Shown here piece after piece: positions 10,630 to 22,150 of a stretch of 64,000 bases of DNA. How positions within the stretch are numbered: the stretch's first letter is position 1; every line of letters starts with the position of its first letter. The notes under the pieces are model-generated. The model was not told where the DNA came from, did not search any database, and worked only from the letters and a program-made list of their open reading frames with translations. This stretch comes from Alviniconcha marisindica (taxonomy: Eukaryota > Mollusca > Gastropoda > Provannidae): the NCBI GenBank assembly GCA_018857735.1, contig JABMCL010000194.1:525001-589000 (forward strand), in the 5' to 3' direction. A program made the translations under genes and the position numbers.

Positions 10630-11175
10630 GGGCGCTCTCTCTCTCTCTCTCTGGCTGTCTGCGTCTGTCTCTCTGTGTCTGCTGGCTGTCTGCGTCTGCC
10701 TCTGTGTCTGCTGTCTGTCTCTCTGTGTCTGCTGTCTGTCTCTCTGTGTCTGCTGGCTGTCTGCGTCTGCCTCTGTGTCTGCTGTCTGTCTCTCTGTGTC
10801 TGCTGTCTGTCTCTCTGTGTCTGCTGTCTGTCTCTCTGTGTCTGCTGGTTGTCTGCGTCTGTCTCTCTGTGTCTGCTGGCTGCCTCTGCCTCTGTGTCTG
10901 TATCTGCTGTCTGTCTCTCTGCCTCTGGGTCTGCTGTCTGTCTCTCTGCCTCTGTGTCTGCTGGCTGTCTCTCTGTGTCTGCTGTCTGTCGCTATATCTG
11001 CTGTCTCTCTGCCTCTTTCTGTCTGCAGGCTGTCTGTGTGTGTGTGTGTGTGTGTGTGTCTCTCTCTGCATGGCTGGCTGTGTGTCTATCTGTGTATTGT
11101 CTCTCTGTATCTGTGTCTACTGCCTCTCTGTGTCTCTGTCTAGCTGGCTGTGTCTGTCTCTCTATCTGCCCCCCC
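10630..11175. repeat. 21-bp TCTG-rich minisatellite
   Basis: The core TGCTGTCTGTCTCTCTGTGT recurs with variants (GGCTGTCTGCGTCTGC), a TG tract at about 11,035-11,058 and a C-rich end. The 21-bp period opens frames of about 200 codons of Cys/Leu/Ser-rich artefact. Confidence 0.95.
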
Positions 11176-11204
11176 CCACCCCCCTCCCCCCTTCATGCCT
11201 TCAG

Positions 11205-11235
11205 TTACGCGCGCGCGCGCGCACACACACAGACG

Positions 11236-11269
<34 letters not shown>

Positions 11270-11288
11270 CACACACACACACACACAC
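11205..11288. repeat. (CG)n followed by (CA)n
   Basis: An alternating CG tract (about 11,209-11,222) leads into interrupted CA repeats. Alternating purine-pyrimidine sequence of this kind is known to favour Z-DNA. Confidence 0.95.
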
Positions 11289-11339
11289 TTTTAAACATTA
11301 GTTGAGCAGAGAATTAAACGGCGTGTGTTACAGTAGTTT

Positions 11340-11820
11340 TCCGTACTGTAGTACCTTAATGCCCCATACTACGGTGCTGTGCGCGCTATCTTAATGCCCT
11401 TACCGTAGTGATGTGTGCCCCCTGCCTTAGTGCTGTTCCCCCTACATTAAAGTCCCTACCGTAGTGCTGTGTGCCCCGTAACGTAGTGCTGTGCCTCCTA
11501 CATTAATGCCCCTACCGTAGAGCTGTGTGCCCCGTAACGTAGTGCTGTGCCCCCTACATTAATGCCCCTACGTAGCGTGTCCCCTACGTAGTGCTGTGAA
11601 AATTGCCCCTACGTGTGGCCCCGTAACGTAGTGCTGTGCCCCCTACATTAATGCCCCTACCGTAGAGCTGTGTGCCCCGTAACGTAGTGCTGTGCCCCCT
11701 ACATTAATGCCCCTATCGTAGTGCTGTGTGCCCCGTAACGTAGTGCTGTGCCCCCTACATTAATGCCCCTACCGTAGTGCTGTGTGCCCTGTACCCCTTA
11801 CCGTAGTGCTGTGCCCTGTA
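11340..11820. repeat. 56-bp minisatellite built from two related 28-bp halves
   Basis: The halves centre on CCCCTACCGTAGTGCTGTGT and CCCGTAACGTAGTGCTGTGC, joined by CCCCTACATTAATG. Left and right edges are more diverged, which fits ongoing homogenisation in the centre. Confidence 0.95.
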
Positions 11821-12289
11821 GCCACTGTGCTCCGTGCCAAAGCAGGGCGTGGGGTTCCTTCTTTGAAGCCGTCCGGCCGACAGTAGCCAGCCGCTGAAGA
11901 GCGGAGTGGCGGACTGAGAGTGTCCGAGGCAGGGGGAATAATGACAGTCATCACAGTGTGCTTGGACTGTAGGTCTGCCGTACAGAACTGTTACACGGCC
12001 ATTCACCGCCTCCAAGAGAAGTGAATGGGGCATTTGTCTTCCTCGCACTGTAATGATCGGACGTTTATGGCCATCGCTCGGTCAGTGGCCGACGTCCTGT
12101 GCCGGAACACATCCCTGCGCGCTCTACCGAACCGGCACAAATGGACTTGGAGGGCGGATTTTGCCCCGCTGCTCGGCGAGAACGTGTATATTATTCTTAT
12201 TTTTCCTTGTGTTGTTGTATTCCCCATCTCTGTCTTTCCTTCTTTAAATTAAGTGTGAAAATAGTCCCTCCCCCAAGCATATGACCGAC
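11821..12289. other. Non-repetitive stretch, no gene seen
   Basis: Small frames of 60-97 codons overlap on both strands. No family is recognised. Confidence 0.5.
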
Positions 12290-13213
12290 GTGAGTTTTCC
12301 GCAGTGTCCGTGTCTGTATGATACAGACGTGTGTGTGAGGACTGCGGAATCCTCCGTATCTGTATCTGTATGATACAAGCCTGTGCGTGAGGACTGGGGA
12401 ATCCTCAGTGTCTGTATCTGTATGATACAAGCCTGTGTGTGAGGACTGGGGAATCCTCCGTGTCTGTATCTGTATGATACAAGCCTGTGTGTGAGGACTG
12501 GGGAATCCTCCGTGTCTGTATCTGTATGATACGTGTGTGTGAGGACTGGGGAATCCTCCGTGTCTGTATCTGTATGATACGTGTGTGTGAGGACTGGGGA
12601 ATCCTCCGTGACTGTATCTGTATGATACGTGTGTGTGAGGACTGGGGAATCCTCCGTGACTGTATCTGTATGATACGTGTGTGTGAGGACTGGGGAATCC
12701 TCCGTGACTGTATCTGTATGATACGTGTGTGTGAGGACTGGGGAATCCTCCGTGACTGTATCTGTATGATACGTGTGTGTGAGGACTGGGGAATCCTCCG
12801 TGTCTGTATCTGTATGATACGTGTGTGTGAGGACTGGGGAATCCTCCGTGACTGTATCTGTATGATACGTGTGTGTGAGGACTGGGGAATCCTCCGTGAC
12901 TGTATCTATATGATACGTGTGTGTGAGGACTGGGGAATCCTCCGTGACTGTATCTATATGATACGTGTGTGTGAGGACTGGGGAATCCTCCGTGACTGTA
13001 TCTATATGATACGTGTGTGTGAGGACTGGGGAATCCTCCGTGACTGTATCTATATGATACGTGTGTGTGAGGACTGGGGAATCCTCCGTGTTTGTATCTA
13101 TATGATACGTGTGTGTGAGGACTGGGGAATCCTCCGTGACTGTATCTATATGATACGTGTGTGTGAGGACTGGGGAATCCTCCGTGTCTGTATCTATATG
13201 ATACAGACGTGTG
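12290..13213. repeat. 48-bp minisatellite, about 18 copies
   Basis: The core GTGTGAGGACTGGGGAATCC recurs every 48 bp from about 12,520, and every 54-57 bp in the first few units, which carry an extra ACAAGCCTGT-type insert. A GTATC...GATAC inverted repeat sits in each unit. Variants cluster: GTGACTGTATCTGTATG units on the left and TATCTATATG units on the right. Open frames on both strands (243 and 349 codons) come from the 16-codon period. Confidence 0.97.
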
Positions 13214-13353
13214 TGTGAGGACTGGGGAATCTCGGTGTATTATCAAGAATTGTTTGTGGCGGGTGTTAGGAATTAACGTCTTGTGTGTGAGGACTGGGGA
13301 ATCTGGGTGTATCCCAAAGGACTGTTTGTGGCGGGTGTTAGGAATTACCGTCT
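13205..13353. repeat. 72-bp duplication bordering the 48-bp array
   Basis: Two copies start with GTGTGAGGACTGGGGAATC and end with GGCGGGTGTTAGGAATTA. The start is the array core, so the array edge was co-duplicated with flanking DNA. Confidence 0.9.
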
Positions 13354-13909
13354 AGCGGTGGTGAGCGTTGTACCCCAGTTAGTGCCGAGCCCGCCATCAG
13401 ATCAATGGGGCCACTGTCACACCGCTGACGCGTTCCGCACTGTCCCCTGCCCTCTTTGATATTCATGAATAATTGGCGCTGTCTGAGCGTCCCTAGCAAC
13501 CGTCTCGGCTCCTTCCGCAGCCAGCCGACGCTGACGCTGACCGGGAAGGGAGAGAGCCGCCGCCGAGCCAGTCGTCGTCGTGGTTGGCAGCGGGCAAGGG
13601 TAGCGACCGCTCGCAAGTCGTCTGGGAGGGATGCGAATTATTTCCCTTTACGCTTTTGGAACTGGACCGAAAATCATGACCTTTCAAAATGGGTATGGCA
13701 TGAACTTTCAAAATGGGTGTAAGAGGGGTTGGGGGGGGGGGAAGATACGAGAGAGAGAGAGAGAGAGTGGATGTGAGGCAGATTTGGCCGCCATAGGCGG
13801 GTGGTTAACGGGAACAGTTGAGGTAGAGCCAGTGCATTGGTGACGAGGTATACGCATTCAAGGTAAAGCGGGAAGAACACGGACAGTGAAATAATCAGCA
13901 TGATATTGA
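13354..13909. other. GC-rich non-repetitive patch, possible regulatory region
   Basis: From 13,360 to 13,640 the sequence is GC- and CpG-rich and holds the X-box-like site listed next. A 24-bp duplication (CTTTCAAAATGGGTATGG type) follows at about 13,679-13,720, then a short G run and GA tract (13,730-13,767). No coding exon is convincing. Confidence 0.4.
13489..13500 (+). promoter_or_regulatory. RFX X-box-like site
   Basis: GTCCCTAGCAAC fits the known RFX-type X-box half sites (GTNNCC then RGYAAC). It lies in a CpG-rich patch next to TATTCATGAATAATTGGC. Binding is inferred only. Confidence 0.4.
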
Positions 13910-14275
13910 TAGCACTTCTTACGTCATTCGCCTTCATGTTTTTGTCGTGTAGATAGTGCGTTCTTACTTCATTCACCTTCATGTTTTTTGTCATTCGATA
14001 GTACGTTCTTCTTTCATTCACCTTCTCGCTTTTGCCATTTAGCTAGTACCTTATTTCATTCACCTTCTTGCTTTTGTCATTTAGGTAGTATCTTATTTCA
14101 TTCGTCTTCATGTATTACCTTCTGATTTTATTCATCTTCACGTTTTTGTCGTTTAGATTGTACCTTCTTATTCCATTCACCCTCCTGCCTTTACCTTATT
14201 TCATTCATCTTCATATATTACCTTCTTATTTCATTCATCTTTATGTTTTTGTCATTTAGCTAGTAACTTTTTTAC
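13910..14275. repeat. Degenerate 45-bp minisatellite, about 9 units
   Basis: Units follow the pattern TTATTTCATTCACCTTCATG, then TTTTTGTCATTTAG, then TAGTACC. Several are truncated to about 27 bp. Divergence is high, so this is an old array. Confidence 0.9.
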
Positions 14276-15012
14276 CGTCATGTTGTCTTTTCATTTCACC
14301 TTTATGGGTTTGTTTTTTCCCCCCGTTTATTTTAGTTTTTTATTGTTTAAAAAAAATCATAATCAACCATAGCGCCCTGTGTGATAACAGTGAATCAGAC
14401 TCTCAGTACATATTTATGGTCATGATTGTACGGTTTTCAAGTTTGGTTTGGGCGGGCTCTGGGAAAACACTTTATGTTTTTTTCGGATGTTGGTTGATGT
14501 ACTGTTTTTTTTAATGGTCATTGTTGACCGGTCGCATTTGGTTATGTTCGTCGCTGTTGACGGTCCGTTCAGACTTAAGGTGCTGTGTGTCATAAACTGT
14601 GTATGAGGCTTTCACTCGTGATATCATGGCTTTGTTTCACCCTGATAATCAGACCGTCGCGGTTGAATGACCGGTGTTTCGTGTAAAGAGTCAATCGATT
14701 ACTTGATCCAACCTATGGGACTGTGAGATGTCCTGCCATGTTTGATGACTGCGTATAGCAGTGATGTGCCTAGCATTTAAGCCCCCCCCCCCCCCCCTTC
14801 CTTACTAGGATCAGGGAGTGGGTGGGTTTTCACCGTGGACGAGTCAGCCTGTTGCCGTATTGGTCAGACACTTTGTTGACCCCCCGCCTGCCCGCCCCAC
14901 CCCACCACACCACACCCCTTTATCCCCAGTTGTAAAGGAAAGAAATGGTCCACGCTAGAGTCTTCCCCCTTGCCTGAGTCACCGCCTCCTCGTCTTGTGC
15001 CGGAGGAAAATG
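14276..15012. other. Non-repetitive stretch with a C16 run, no gene seen
   Basis: T-rich from 14,276 to 14,520. A C homopolymer sits at 14,782-14,797, with CCACC-rich sequence near 14,880-14,920. Confidence 0.5.
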
Positions 15013-15256
15013 GTGGGAAGGCTTGCGAAACTGATCGTGTAGATCTTACTTATCATGACGTGGCTGTGTAGATGTTGCTGACGATGACGATCGTGTTGGA
15101 AGGTTGGCGGAACTGGTTGTGTAGATGTTGCTGATGGTGACGATCGTGTTGTGAGGTTGGCGGAACTGGTTGTGTAGATGTTGCTGATGGTGACGATCGT
15201 GTTGGAAGGTTGGCGGAACTGGTTGTGTAGATGTTGCTGATGGTGACGATCGTGGT
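15013..15256. repeat. 53-bp minisatellite, about 4 copies
   Basis: The core GGTTGGCGGAACTGGTTGTG repeats at 15,102, 15,155 and 15,208, with a diverged first unit. Each unit contains the palindrome ACGATCGT. Confidence 0.95.
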
Positions 15257-15438
15257 CAGCAGTGATGACGACACAGGCGGTGGTGATGGCGGTTGGTCAT
15301 GACGACGATAGGGTTCCGTGCAACAGAGTGAGAGTTCACAGGGCCTCGAGGGGCTGGTCAGTTTCCATGAGGTCATCGGTGAAAACGAGCAACACTGATA
15401 AGACAGCCGCATGACATGCGCACGTAAGTAGATGTGAG

Positions 15439-15541
15439 AGTTCAGCGTAGCTTCACGTCCACAGAGACCGTAGGGACTTTTGGGGACGGGGAGCCCAGGA
15501 CGGACACTTCCGACTTTCACACAGCTCATTAGCTCTGAACA
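15439..15541 (-). mobile_element. Family A fragment
   Basis: A full-length antisense copy from GTTCAGCGTAGCTTCACGTC to TTTCACACAGCTCATTAGCTC, matching the family consensus throughout. Confidence 0.85.
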
Positions 15542-16346
15542 CGTAGATGTGAACATGGCTTGTAAATAGACGGTGAGTCATCGATCACTATAACTACGAT
15601 GGTGATGATGAATCATTCATAACAGCGACGGAACATAATCAATAATGGGTGATGGTAATCTTTCGAGCGCAACGCAGAGAGCTAATGACATTATGGGTGT
15701 ATATTATAAGTGTCATTATTGTGAATATGTTTAAGCACTTGGTCGTTTCCTTCAACATACATAAAAGAGCTCAAAGTGTTATAGGGCAGAAAGGTAACTG
15801 AAGCCTGCTACCAGTGGACCATAGAGACTACCCTGCTACTTACAGTCACTGATAGAACAATAACAACAGTAACAGTATACTTTACTCATTCCAGCAGGAA
15901 ATTAAAGCTGTCGTTCGATCTTATACATTAACGCACAAGCAAGAGGTGAATTTCACATAATTATCTCAGTAATTCAGAGTCACTGTACGTGCGTGTATCC
16001 TTCTCTGATCCTAGCAACCAGACTCTTTTGGGTCGGTTGTTAAGGAAGCTTGAGAGCGGCCCGCCGCAAACCTTTGTGTCACGGTTACGATTGTAGTTGG
16101 CGTTGATGATGATGATGATGGCGACGATGGATGTGACGTAGACCGCGTCTCCCCGGCCGTCCACGGCACCGCGTTGTGGGAAGGGAAGGGAAGGAAAGGT
16201 CTGGTTACCGGTGGTAACGAATGGGGGTCGGCCACTTGTGTCAGACTGTCTCACCGGCTACCTGTTCGTGATGAATGGTCTGTCTCAACGTCCAAGGCCT
16301 TTCCGCTCACTCCCGCTTAATGTACACAAGCTTTCTTTTTTAGGGA
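15542..16346. other. Non-repetitive stretch, no gene seen
   Basis: A short GAT repeat lies at about 16,105-16,120 and a GGGAA repeat near 16,180. CCTAGCAAC, an RFX-like half site, is at 16,010-16,018. No gene is recognised. Confidence 0.5.
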
Positions 16347-16490
16347 GGGGGGGGGGGGGGGGGGGGGGCTGTGAAAACTGTTTTATTCACTAGCCAGAGA
16401 GAGATGAATGTTTTATTCAGTGGGCCAGAGAGAGAAGGGATGGTGGTGGTGGTGTTTTTATTCAGTAGGCCAGAGAGAGAGAGATGTAAT
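16347..16490. repeat. G22 run and degenerate 47-bp triplication
   Basis: After the G run (16,347-16,368), three units read TTTATTCA, then GGCCAGAGAGAGA or TAGCCAGAGAGAGA, with a (GGT)n expansion in the third. Confidence 0.9.
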
Positions 16491-16625
16491 TACGTCGTAG
16501 TAGACCTGTTGGTCCATTACAGTCAGTTGGAGGACTGGAGGCAATGGAACGACGGGCAATCAGTCAACGTTTAACAACAACACCGCAATCAGTAATCCCG
16601 GTGACCCACTTACCTACCTACTAAT

Positions 16626-16686
16626 GGGGGGGGGGGGGGGAGTGGAGAGAGACATCACAGGGGGAACGGGGGGGGGGGGGGGGGGG
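16626..16686. repeat. Two poly-G runs, 15 and 19 nt
   Basis: G runs at 16,626-16,640 and 16,668-16,686. Confidence 0.96.
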
Positions 16687-16877
16687 AGCATCTAACATCC
16701 CGCCCCTGAACAAAAATAAGCAACAAACAAACCCCGGGGTCAGTGCCATGAAGGAAATTGTTGACCCAACATAGGATGTGTGTGTGATCACTGACTGTGT
16801 TGACAGGAGAGAAGAGAATGGTCTGCCTGGTGGTAACGAATTATCTGCTAGCAATCCAGCTAGTGGCACACTTCTGT

Positions 16878-17055
<178 letters not shown>

Positions 17056-17329
17056 TCCGTTGGATACGATCATACGGTAATCCCCTTATTTCCGCGGGGG
17101 GTTCAATTTGTCTGCTTGTCAGTGCCGTGGACTAGGCGGCATCAGTCTGGGTCTCAGTGTCCTGCTCTATACGTCGTCAGACCACGTCTGCTTTGTGGAC
17201 AATACCTCGTCATCCTCTGGCGGCCACGCCACCATCATATCTGCATCGTCACTGTGGATCTGGGCTGTGCTTATAAGTAGTCGCTGCGTCTGTGTTGTGA
17301 ACTCACGTCATCCGTCTATTGTAGGGTTG

Positions 17330-17625
17330 TGCTGGCTGCCTGAATCTGTCGTGGCCTGTACTTCATCTGTCTGAATGTAGGGCTGCCTGAATCTGTTGTG
17401 GTCTATACGTCGTCCGTCTGAATGTAGGGCTGCCTGAATCTGTCGTGGTCTATACGTCATCCGTCTGAATGTAGGGCTGCCTGAATCTGTTGTGGTCTAT
17501 TCGTCATCTGTCTGAATGTAGAGCTGCCTGAATCTGTTGTGGTCTATTCGTCATCTGTCTGAATGTAGAGCTGCCTGAATCTGTTGTGGTCTATACGTCA
17601 TCCGTCTGAATGTAGGGCTGTGTTG
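17330..17625. repeat. 47-bp minisatellite, about 6 copies
   Basis: The core GGCTGCCTGAATCTGTTGTG repeats at 17,380 and 17,427 and onward. The unit ends in CGTCTGAATGTA. Confidence 0.96.
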
Positions 17626-18060
17626 GCTGCGTCGGTATGTCGTGGACTATACACCGTAAACCCGTGTCGTGGATTGTACATCGCCAGTTTGCTTTGCTGA
17701 CCGTACATTGTCAGTGTAGGTCTGTGTTGTGAACTTTCTGTGACGTCAGTCAGGGTCTGTGCTGTGAACTTCCTGTGACGTTAGTGTAGGTATGTACTGT
17801 GAACTTTCAGTGTCGTCAGTGTGGGTTTGTGCTGCGAGCAACACATTGACAGTCTGGGTCAGCGTTGTAGACTAGTAAGTATTCGTCGTCAGCGTTGTGG
17901 ACTAAATATCGTCAGTCGTTATTGTGGACTGTGTCGTCAGTCTGAGTCTGATATAGTGGACTATAACATCCGTCTTGGGCTGGTTTGCAGGCTTTGCATC
18001 ATTGTGGGTCTGTGTCATGCACTATGCATCATCCCGTGTGTATTGTGGACCACTTAGTAC
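17626..18060. repeat. Degenerate extension of the 47-bp array
   Basis: Fragments such as GTCGTGGACTATAC, GTGTAGGTCTGTG and TGTGAACTT recur at irregular spacing, so this looks like decayed flanking units. Confidence 0.6.
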
Positions 18061-18159
18061 ATCGACTTACACATAATTATACCAGTCGAGTCTGTTTGCA
18101 AACTTTGCATCGCCAGTCCAGAACGTTTATCTGTCTTCTCATCTAGGCACTCGTACGAT

Positions 18160-18192
18160 ATTCTCGGCTGACCGGGCGTTAAATAATGAGTG
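18160..18192 (+). mobile_element. SINE-type 3' tail relic
   Basis: CGGCTGACCGGGCGTTAAATAA matches the GGCGTTAAA-type tail seen on the SINE at 25,564-25,855. Only about 30 bp is recognisable. Confidence 0.5.
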
Positions 18193-18242
18193 ACCTGTGA
18201 TCCATCCGTCGGCACCTCTAGTGAACCACCCATTAAGCTCGA

Positions 18243-18470
18243 GTTCAGTGTTGCTTTACGTCCACAGAGACCGTACGCACTGTTAGGGGGGGGGGGGGGG
18301 GGATGGCCGCCTCGACTTTTACACAGCTCTTGAGCTGGGAAGCAAACTTCCTTCATCAGATGTTGCTTCACGTCCACAAAGACCATCAGATGTTGCTTCC
18401 CGTCCACAAAGACCACCAGGACTACTATTAGGGGCGCCACCTCAACTTTCACACAGCTGCTGAGCTCTCT
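18243..18470 (-). mobile_element. Two family A fragments in tandem
   Basis: Copy one (18,243-18,339) has a run of about 17 G in place of the usual GGGACGGGGAGCCC. Copy two (18,358-18,470) has its GTTGCTTCACGTCCACAAAG end duplicated. Both end in CACACAGCT. Adjacent same-strand copies imply local duplication or a shared insertion site. Confidence 0.8.
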
Positions 18471-19277
18471 GTCCGTCCAGTGAGTGAGGCGGGTGGTACG
18501 GTGGTGACCACGTGTTGCGCCGGGTGTTGAGCAGGACTGGCCAACAGAGGTTGCTAGTTTGACGTGACCACGCGGGGCGGGTCGACACACCGCCACCCGC
18601 CCGCCCACCCGGCCCCGCCTTCCCACCCGGCCCGCTGTGTGGGCCGTGACCAAGCCACCAGCCACCCAACCCCGCCCCTGGACCGTGGGCGCGTACCCTC
18701 CCACAGGTCACTCCCGTGTAGTCACCGCCACCACCCACCCCGGTGTCACTTCCGGTGACCAGCACCCTACCCGCCACCTCTGGACTGATGCGCTCCATTG
18801 TTAGGAACCACACCCGGGTGTGTTCTCGTCCGTCCCAACCACGCACACCATCCCTTTACGGTCCCGATGATCAGTGGACCGTTAGTCCTTGGGTGGAAGG
18901 GTCGTTGGTGTCAACCCGGCTCGACCCCTGTGACTCCGCCCCGTGACTCGGTGTGCGGGTCTGAGGGGCTGGAGGTTTGGACGGAGTAAAGTTCAAACAA
19001 AATGTTATTCATTCATCGTAATCATAAGTTCAACAAATAAGTACAGGAGACACAAAAGCAGTATGCTTATTTGAGTGTTACCTTATACAGTAATTATTGT
19101 TCAGAGATATGTCCACGTGCTTGCGACAGAATGGTTGATTGAGATGTTCGTGTTTCGCTACAAATCACGTTGGGTTAAAGATAAGAGAAGGGTGAGGAAA
19201 AGCGAAAAGAAAAAGGCAATGGCCATTGACATTTTGTGATAGCTGGTTTGATTCTTCTCCCCCGCCCTCCTTATTGC
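18471..19277. other. GC-rich (to 18,980) then AT-rich unique stretch, no gene seen
   Basis: 18,560-18,780 is strongly C-rich with CCGCC and CCACC motifs. 18,990-19,250 is A/T-rich. Short frames only. Confidence 0.5.
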
Positions 19278-19330
19278 CCTGATATAACCGTAATAGTTGA
19301 GTGGGCGTAAAACATCAAGGTACATACTTA
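19278..19330 (+). mobile_element. GGGCGTAAAAC-tail fragment (family E)
   Basis: ATATAACCGTAATAGTTGAG, then TGGGCGTAAAACATCAAGGT and ACATACTTAC match the tail also found at 19,745, 37,645 and 38,633. Confidence 0.7.
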
Positions 19331-19739
19331 CCCGCCTTGTATGCTTCCAAACTAACCCGTGCATATCTGTGGTGGTCTGTGACTCTGGTTGTATCGAGGA
19401 GGCGATGGAAGACCATTATGACTGAAAACCACACACACATAACAAAGTGTGTGTATGTGTGGGGGGAGGGGGTGGGGGTGGGGGGCATTGGTTTGCTCCC
19501 CAGACCGTACAGATAACACAGAGGTTTCAATTTCAACATCTAAAGAGTGAATCCCGAACCCAACTCGTCATGATGGGGGGCACTACATTGCTTATTTTCT
19601 TCGTTTCACACGTGCTGTGGTAGCGATGATACTGCTAATAGATCGTAATGCATATGGACGAGAAAGTGCGTTCAGTCGGTGCGGTTTAATGTCAGAAGGC
19701 CGCAACACGTACTTCCGGTATGTTTGGCCTCGCCTTGAG
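19331..19739. other. Unique stretch with a GGGGTGGG cluster
   Basis: G-rich repeats at 19,460-19,488. Nothing else is recognised. Confidence 0.5.
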
Positions 19740-19925
19740 CTCTCGTCCTGCTATAACCATAATGGCTGACTGGGCGTAAAACTCGAAGCTCAGGAGCTGT
19801 GTGAAAGTCGAGGTGGCCGTCCTGGGCGGCTCCCGTCCTTAATAAGCCTACGGGCTCTGTGGACGCAAAGCCACAACACTCAACAAACGGCATGAAACAC
19901 CAAGTTACTTACTTACTCGCCTTGA
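19740..19925 (+). mobile_element. Family A element nested in a family E tail
   Basis: The family E tail reads up to GACTGGGCGTAAAAC (to about 19,782). A sense family A copy follows, from CTCAGGAGCTGTGTGAAAGT to TCTGTGGACGCAAAGCC. The family E tail then resumes as AAACACCAAGTTACTTACTT. The short AAAC shared at the two junctions fits an insertion of A into E. Confidence 0.75.
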
Positions 19926-21589
19926 GCTCAGACTGAGAGTGTGGCGTGAGCAGCAAATTGACCGTTGCCAACTGCAGCGGGTGGGAAGGTGTGTGGTACC
20001 CAGCGAGCCACACGCCCAGACCCGCCCTCCACGCGGTCATCCGCTGCCTGAGTGTGGCGGGTGTGCAGCCTCCATGGTGCTGCCACCTGCCGTCTCCTCC
20101 CCGGCTGTTGTACCCCGGTGTCTCTACCCCGCCTTTCGCTCGCCGCCCAGCGGGGTGGACACCCACCCCGGTTGCTCGTCAGCGCTGGCCAGGGTGTCGG
20201 CCGTAGCGGGTGCAGTGTGCGAGAGGGCGACTGGCGACAAGGTGTCAAGTCGGGTACCGTTGTGACGTTCCTAGTCTGCCCCTTAAGTGGAAGCCACACG
20301 AGACTGCGGTCGGCCATGCGTTGGATTGGCGGGTTGCGACAGCGCGTGATGAAGCCGCACGGTGCTCGCCGCTCGCTTGGCGCTCCACTGACCGGATGTT
20401 TACGCCAGGTTATTCCAAAGGCCGTCGCTTCCATCTCGTTTCGCCCTGGAGAAATAAGATGGTGTCCTGTGTGTGCTGACGAATTGACGATCCGAGAGCG
20501 AGGATAAACTATTTCTCATTTCTGCCGTGGCAGCGAGTTTGGAATTTGAGGGGGGGGGCTGGCAGTGGGTGGTTACCTTTTCCCGTGAGTCACTTTTTTT
20601 TCGAAGATGATTTGGGGGGGAGGAGTTGGATGACCAAGGAAACAAAAAAAAAAGGAGAGAGGGGGGAAATTGTGGCAGGGTGGACGTATCCGTGACTATA
20701 ATTTAATCTGGCTTCTCAGGTTTTCACAGAAAGAGGCTTGGGTAGCTCTAGATAGGGGGGTTTTTGCGCGGTACCCCACCGCAAAGGAGGGGAATAGAGA
20801 GGGAGAGGGGAGACTGGTGGCGGGGACGGAGAAGCAGAAGGAACGAGGCGGCAACTGCCGGAACGAAGGTTGACTGACCGTGAAGACGCGCTGTCAGCTG
20901 GCCCGCTGAGGTCAACGGCCAAGGTCAGCTCAAGTAGGCTGTGTCGGGTCACTGGGGCATGGCGGCCGGGGTGGGCAGTTGAACACTTCCACGTGCTCTT
21001 GTCTAACAGGCCCGCTAGCTGTAGGTGTGTGTGTGCTGTATGTATGTAGCAGGGGGGTTGTGGAGGGGAGGGGGCAGGGACAAGCAGTTTGGGAAAGTGC
21101 ATCGGTGGCTTGGCCATCCTACAGTCGCGCAAACAGACTTGCTAGATTTCTGCATGTCTCTCTCTCTCTCTCTTCGATGATGCCGTCAGCGTTGGTCAGA
21201 GCTAATGAAACACTCCAATGTGAGTCGACAGTTGGGTTTTTTTTTTTAATTTTTAAAATTTAAATTTTTACCGGTGCCTCCCCCCAACTCCCAACACACA
21301 CACACACACTGCCGAAAAACGTTGGTGGAACCTGTCCGGGGCCTTTGTGGTACGAAAAATGATCATGCCAAAAACAATATGAAATCATCACAGAAGATCT
21401 GCATTCTTCCGCCGCCCTCGCCCCCACCCCTTACACACACACACACACACACACCTTTTTCTATTCTCATGCGCGATTATGTGGAGGACCGGGTTTTATT
21501 TATTGCTTCAGCCTAAATTATTCCAACGGAGAAATGTATCGTCTAGACTGATAATGTCTGCTTCCTGTTCCGTATGTGTGTTTGCGTGT
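19926..21589. other. Mostly unique stretch, no gene seen
   Basis: 19,930-20,480 is GC-rich with overlapping frames up to 168 codons on both strands, none with a recognisable domain. An A run lies at 20,644-20,655, a T/A patch at 21,237-21,270, and short CA tracts at 21,293-21,309 and 21,435-21,455. Confidence 0.45.
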
Positions 21590-21803
21590 GTGTGTGGGGG
21601 GGGGGGGGCCGGGTTAAATCGCCCGTGTTCAAGTTGCAGGGGGGGAAGGATGATCGGAATTGGCGGGGCCCCGTGATCGGGGGGGGGCGGCCCGGTGCAT
21701 CGGAGGGCTTCCCTTTTTTCTCTTTTTCTCTCTCTCTCTCTCTCTCTCTCCCCTCTCCTCTCCTCCTCCCCCCTCCCTCCTTTCCCCCCCTCTCTCTCTC
21801 ATA
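21590..21803. repeat. G runs and CT/C tract
   Basis: A G run at 21,596-21,609, G-rich segments to 21,690, then CT and CTCC repeats at 21,719-21,801. Confidence 0.93.
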
Positions 21804-21804
21804 T

Positions 21805-21935
21805 TTTTTATGCTTATATGTATATAAATGATGCCTACCTGTAATTTATTTTTACTCATCAGTAGCAAGGACTAGTTAGGTTTTGACTGAACCTAAACTG
21901 CAATCCTTGTAAAATAGTTTTCGAGTTCGACTTCT
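21805..21935 (+). mobile_element. TTCGAG-tailed repeat, copy 3
   Basis: It contains AAATGATGCCTACCTGTAAT, CTCATCAGTAGCAAGGACTA and ACTGAACCTAAACTGCAATC, and ends CTTGTAAAATAGTTTTCGAG. Like copy 1 it runs straight into a CT-rich microsatellite. Confidence 0.8.
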
Positions 21936-21939
21936 CTGT

Positions 21940-21993
21940 CTCTCTCTTTCTGCCTATCTGTCTCTCTCCCTGTCTGTCTCTCTCTGTCTGCCC

Positions 21994-22070
<77 letters not shown>

Positions 22071-22150
22071 CTCTCTCTCTCTCTCCCTCGTGTGTGTGTA
22101 TGTGTAGAGACACAGGGGGGGGGGGAAAAAAAAAAGGGGGGGGGGGGATT
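21940..22150. repeat. CT-TG-CT compound plus G11-A10-G12
   Basis: TCTG and CT, a TG tract (about 21,995-22,037), a CT tract, then adjacent homopolymers of G, A and G at 22,117-22,147. Confidence 0.96.

Noticed and set aside
12197..13246. A 349-codon minus-strand frame with a 16-residue repeat
   Set aside because: It is the translation of the 48-bp minisatellite. The plus strand is open too, and the frame only exits into unrelated sequence.
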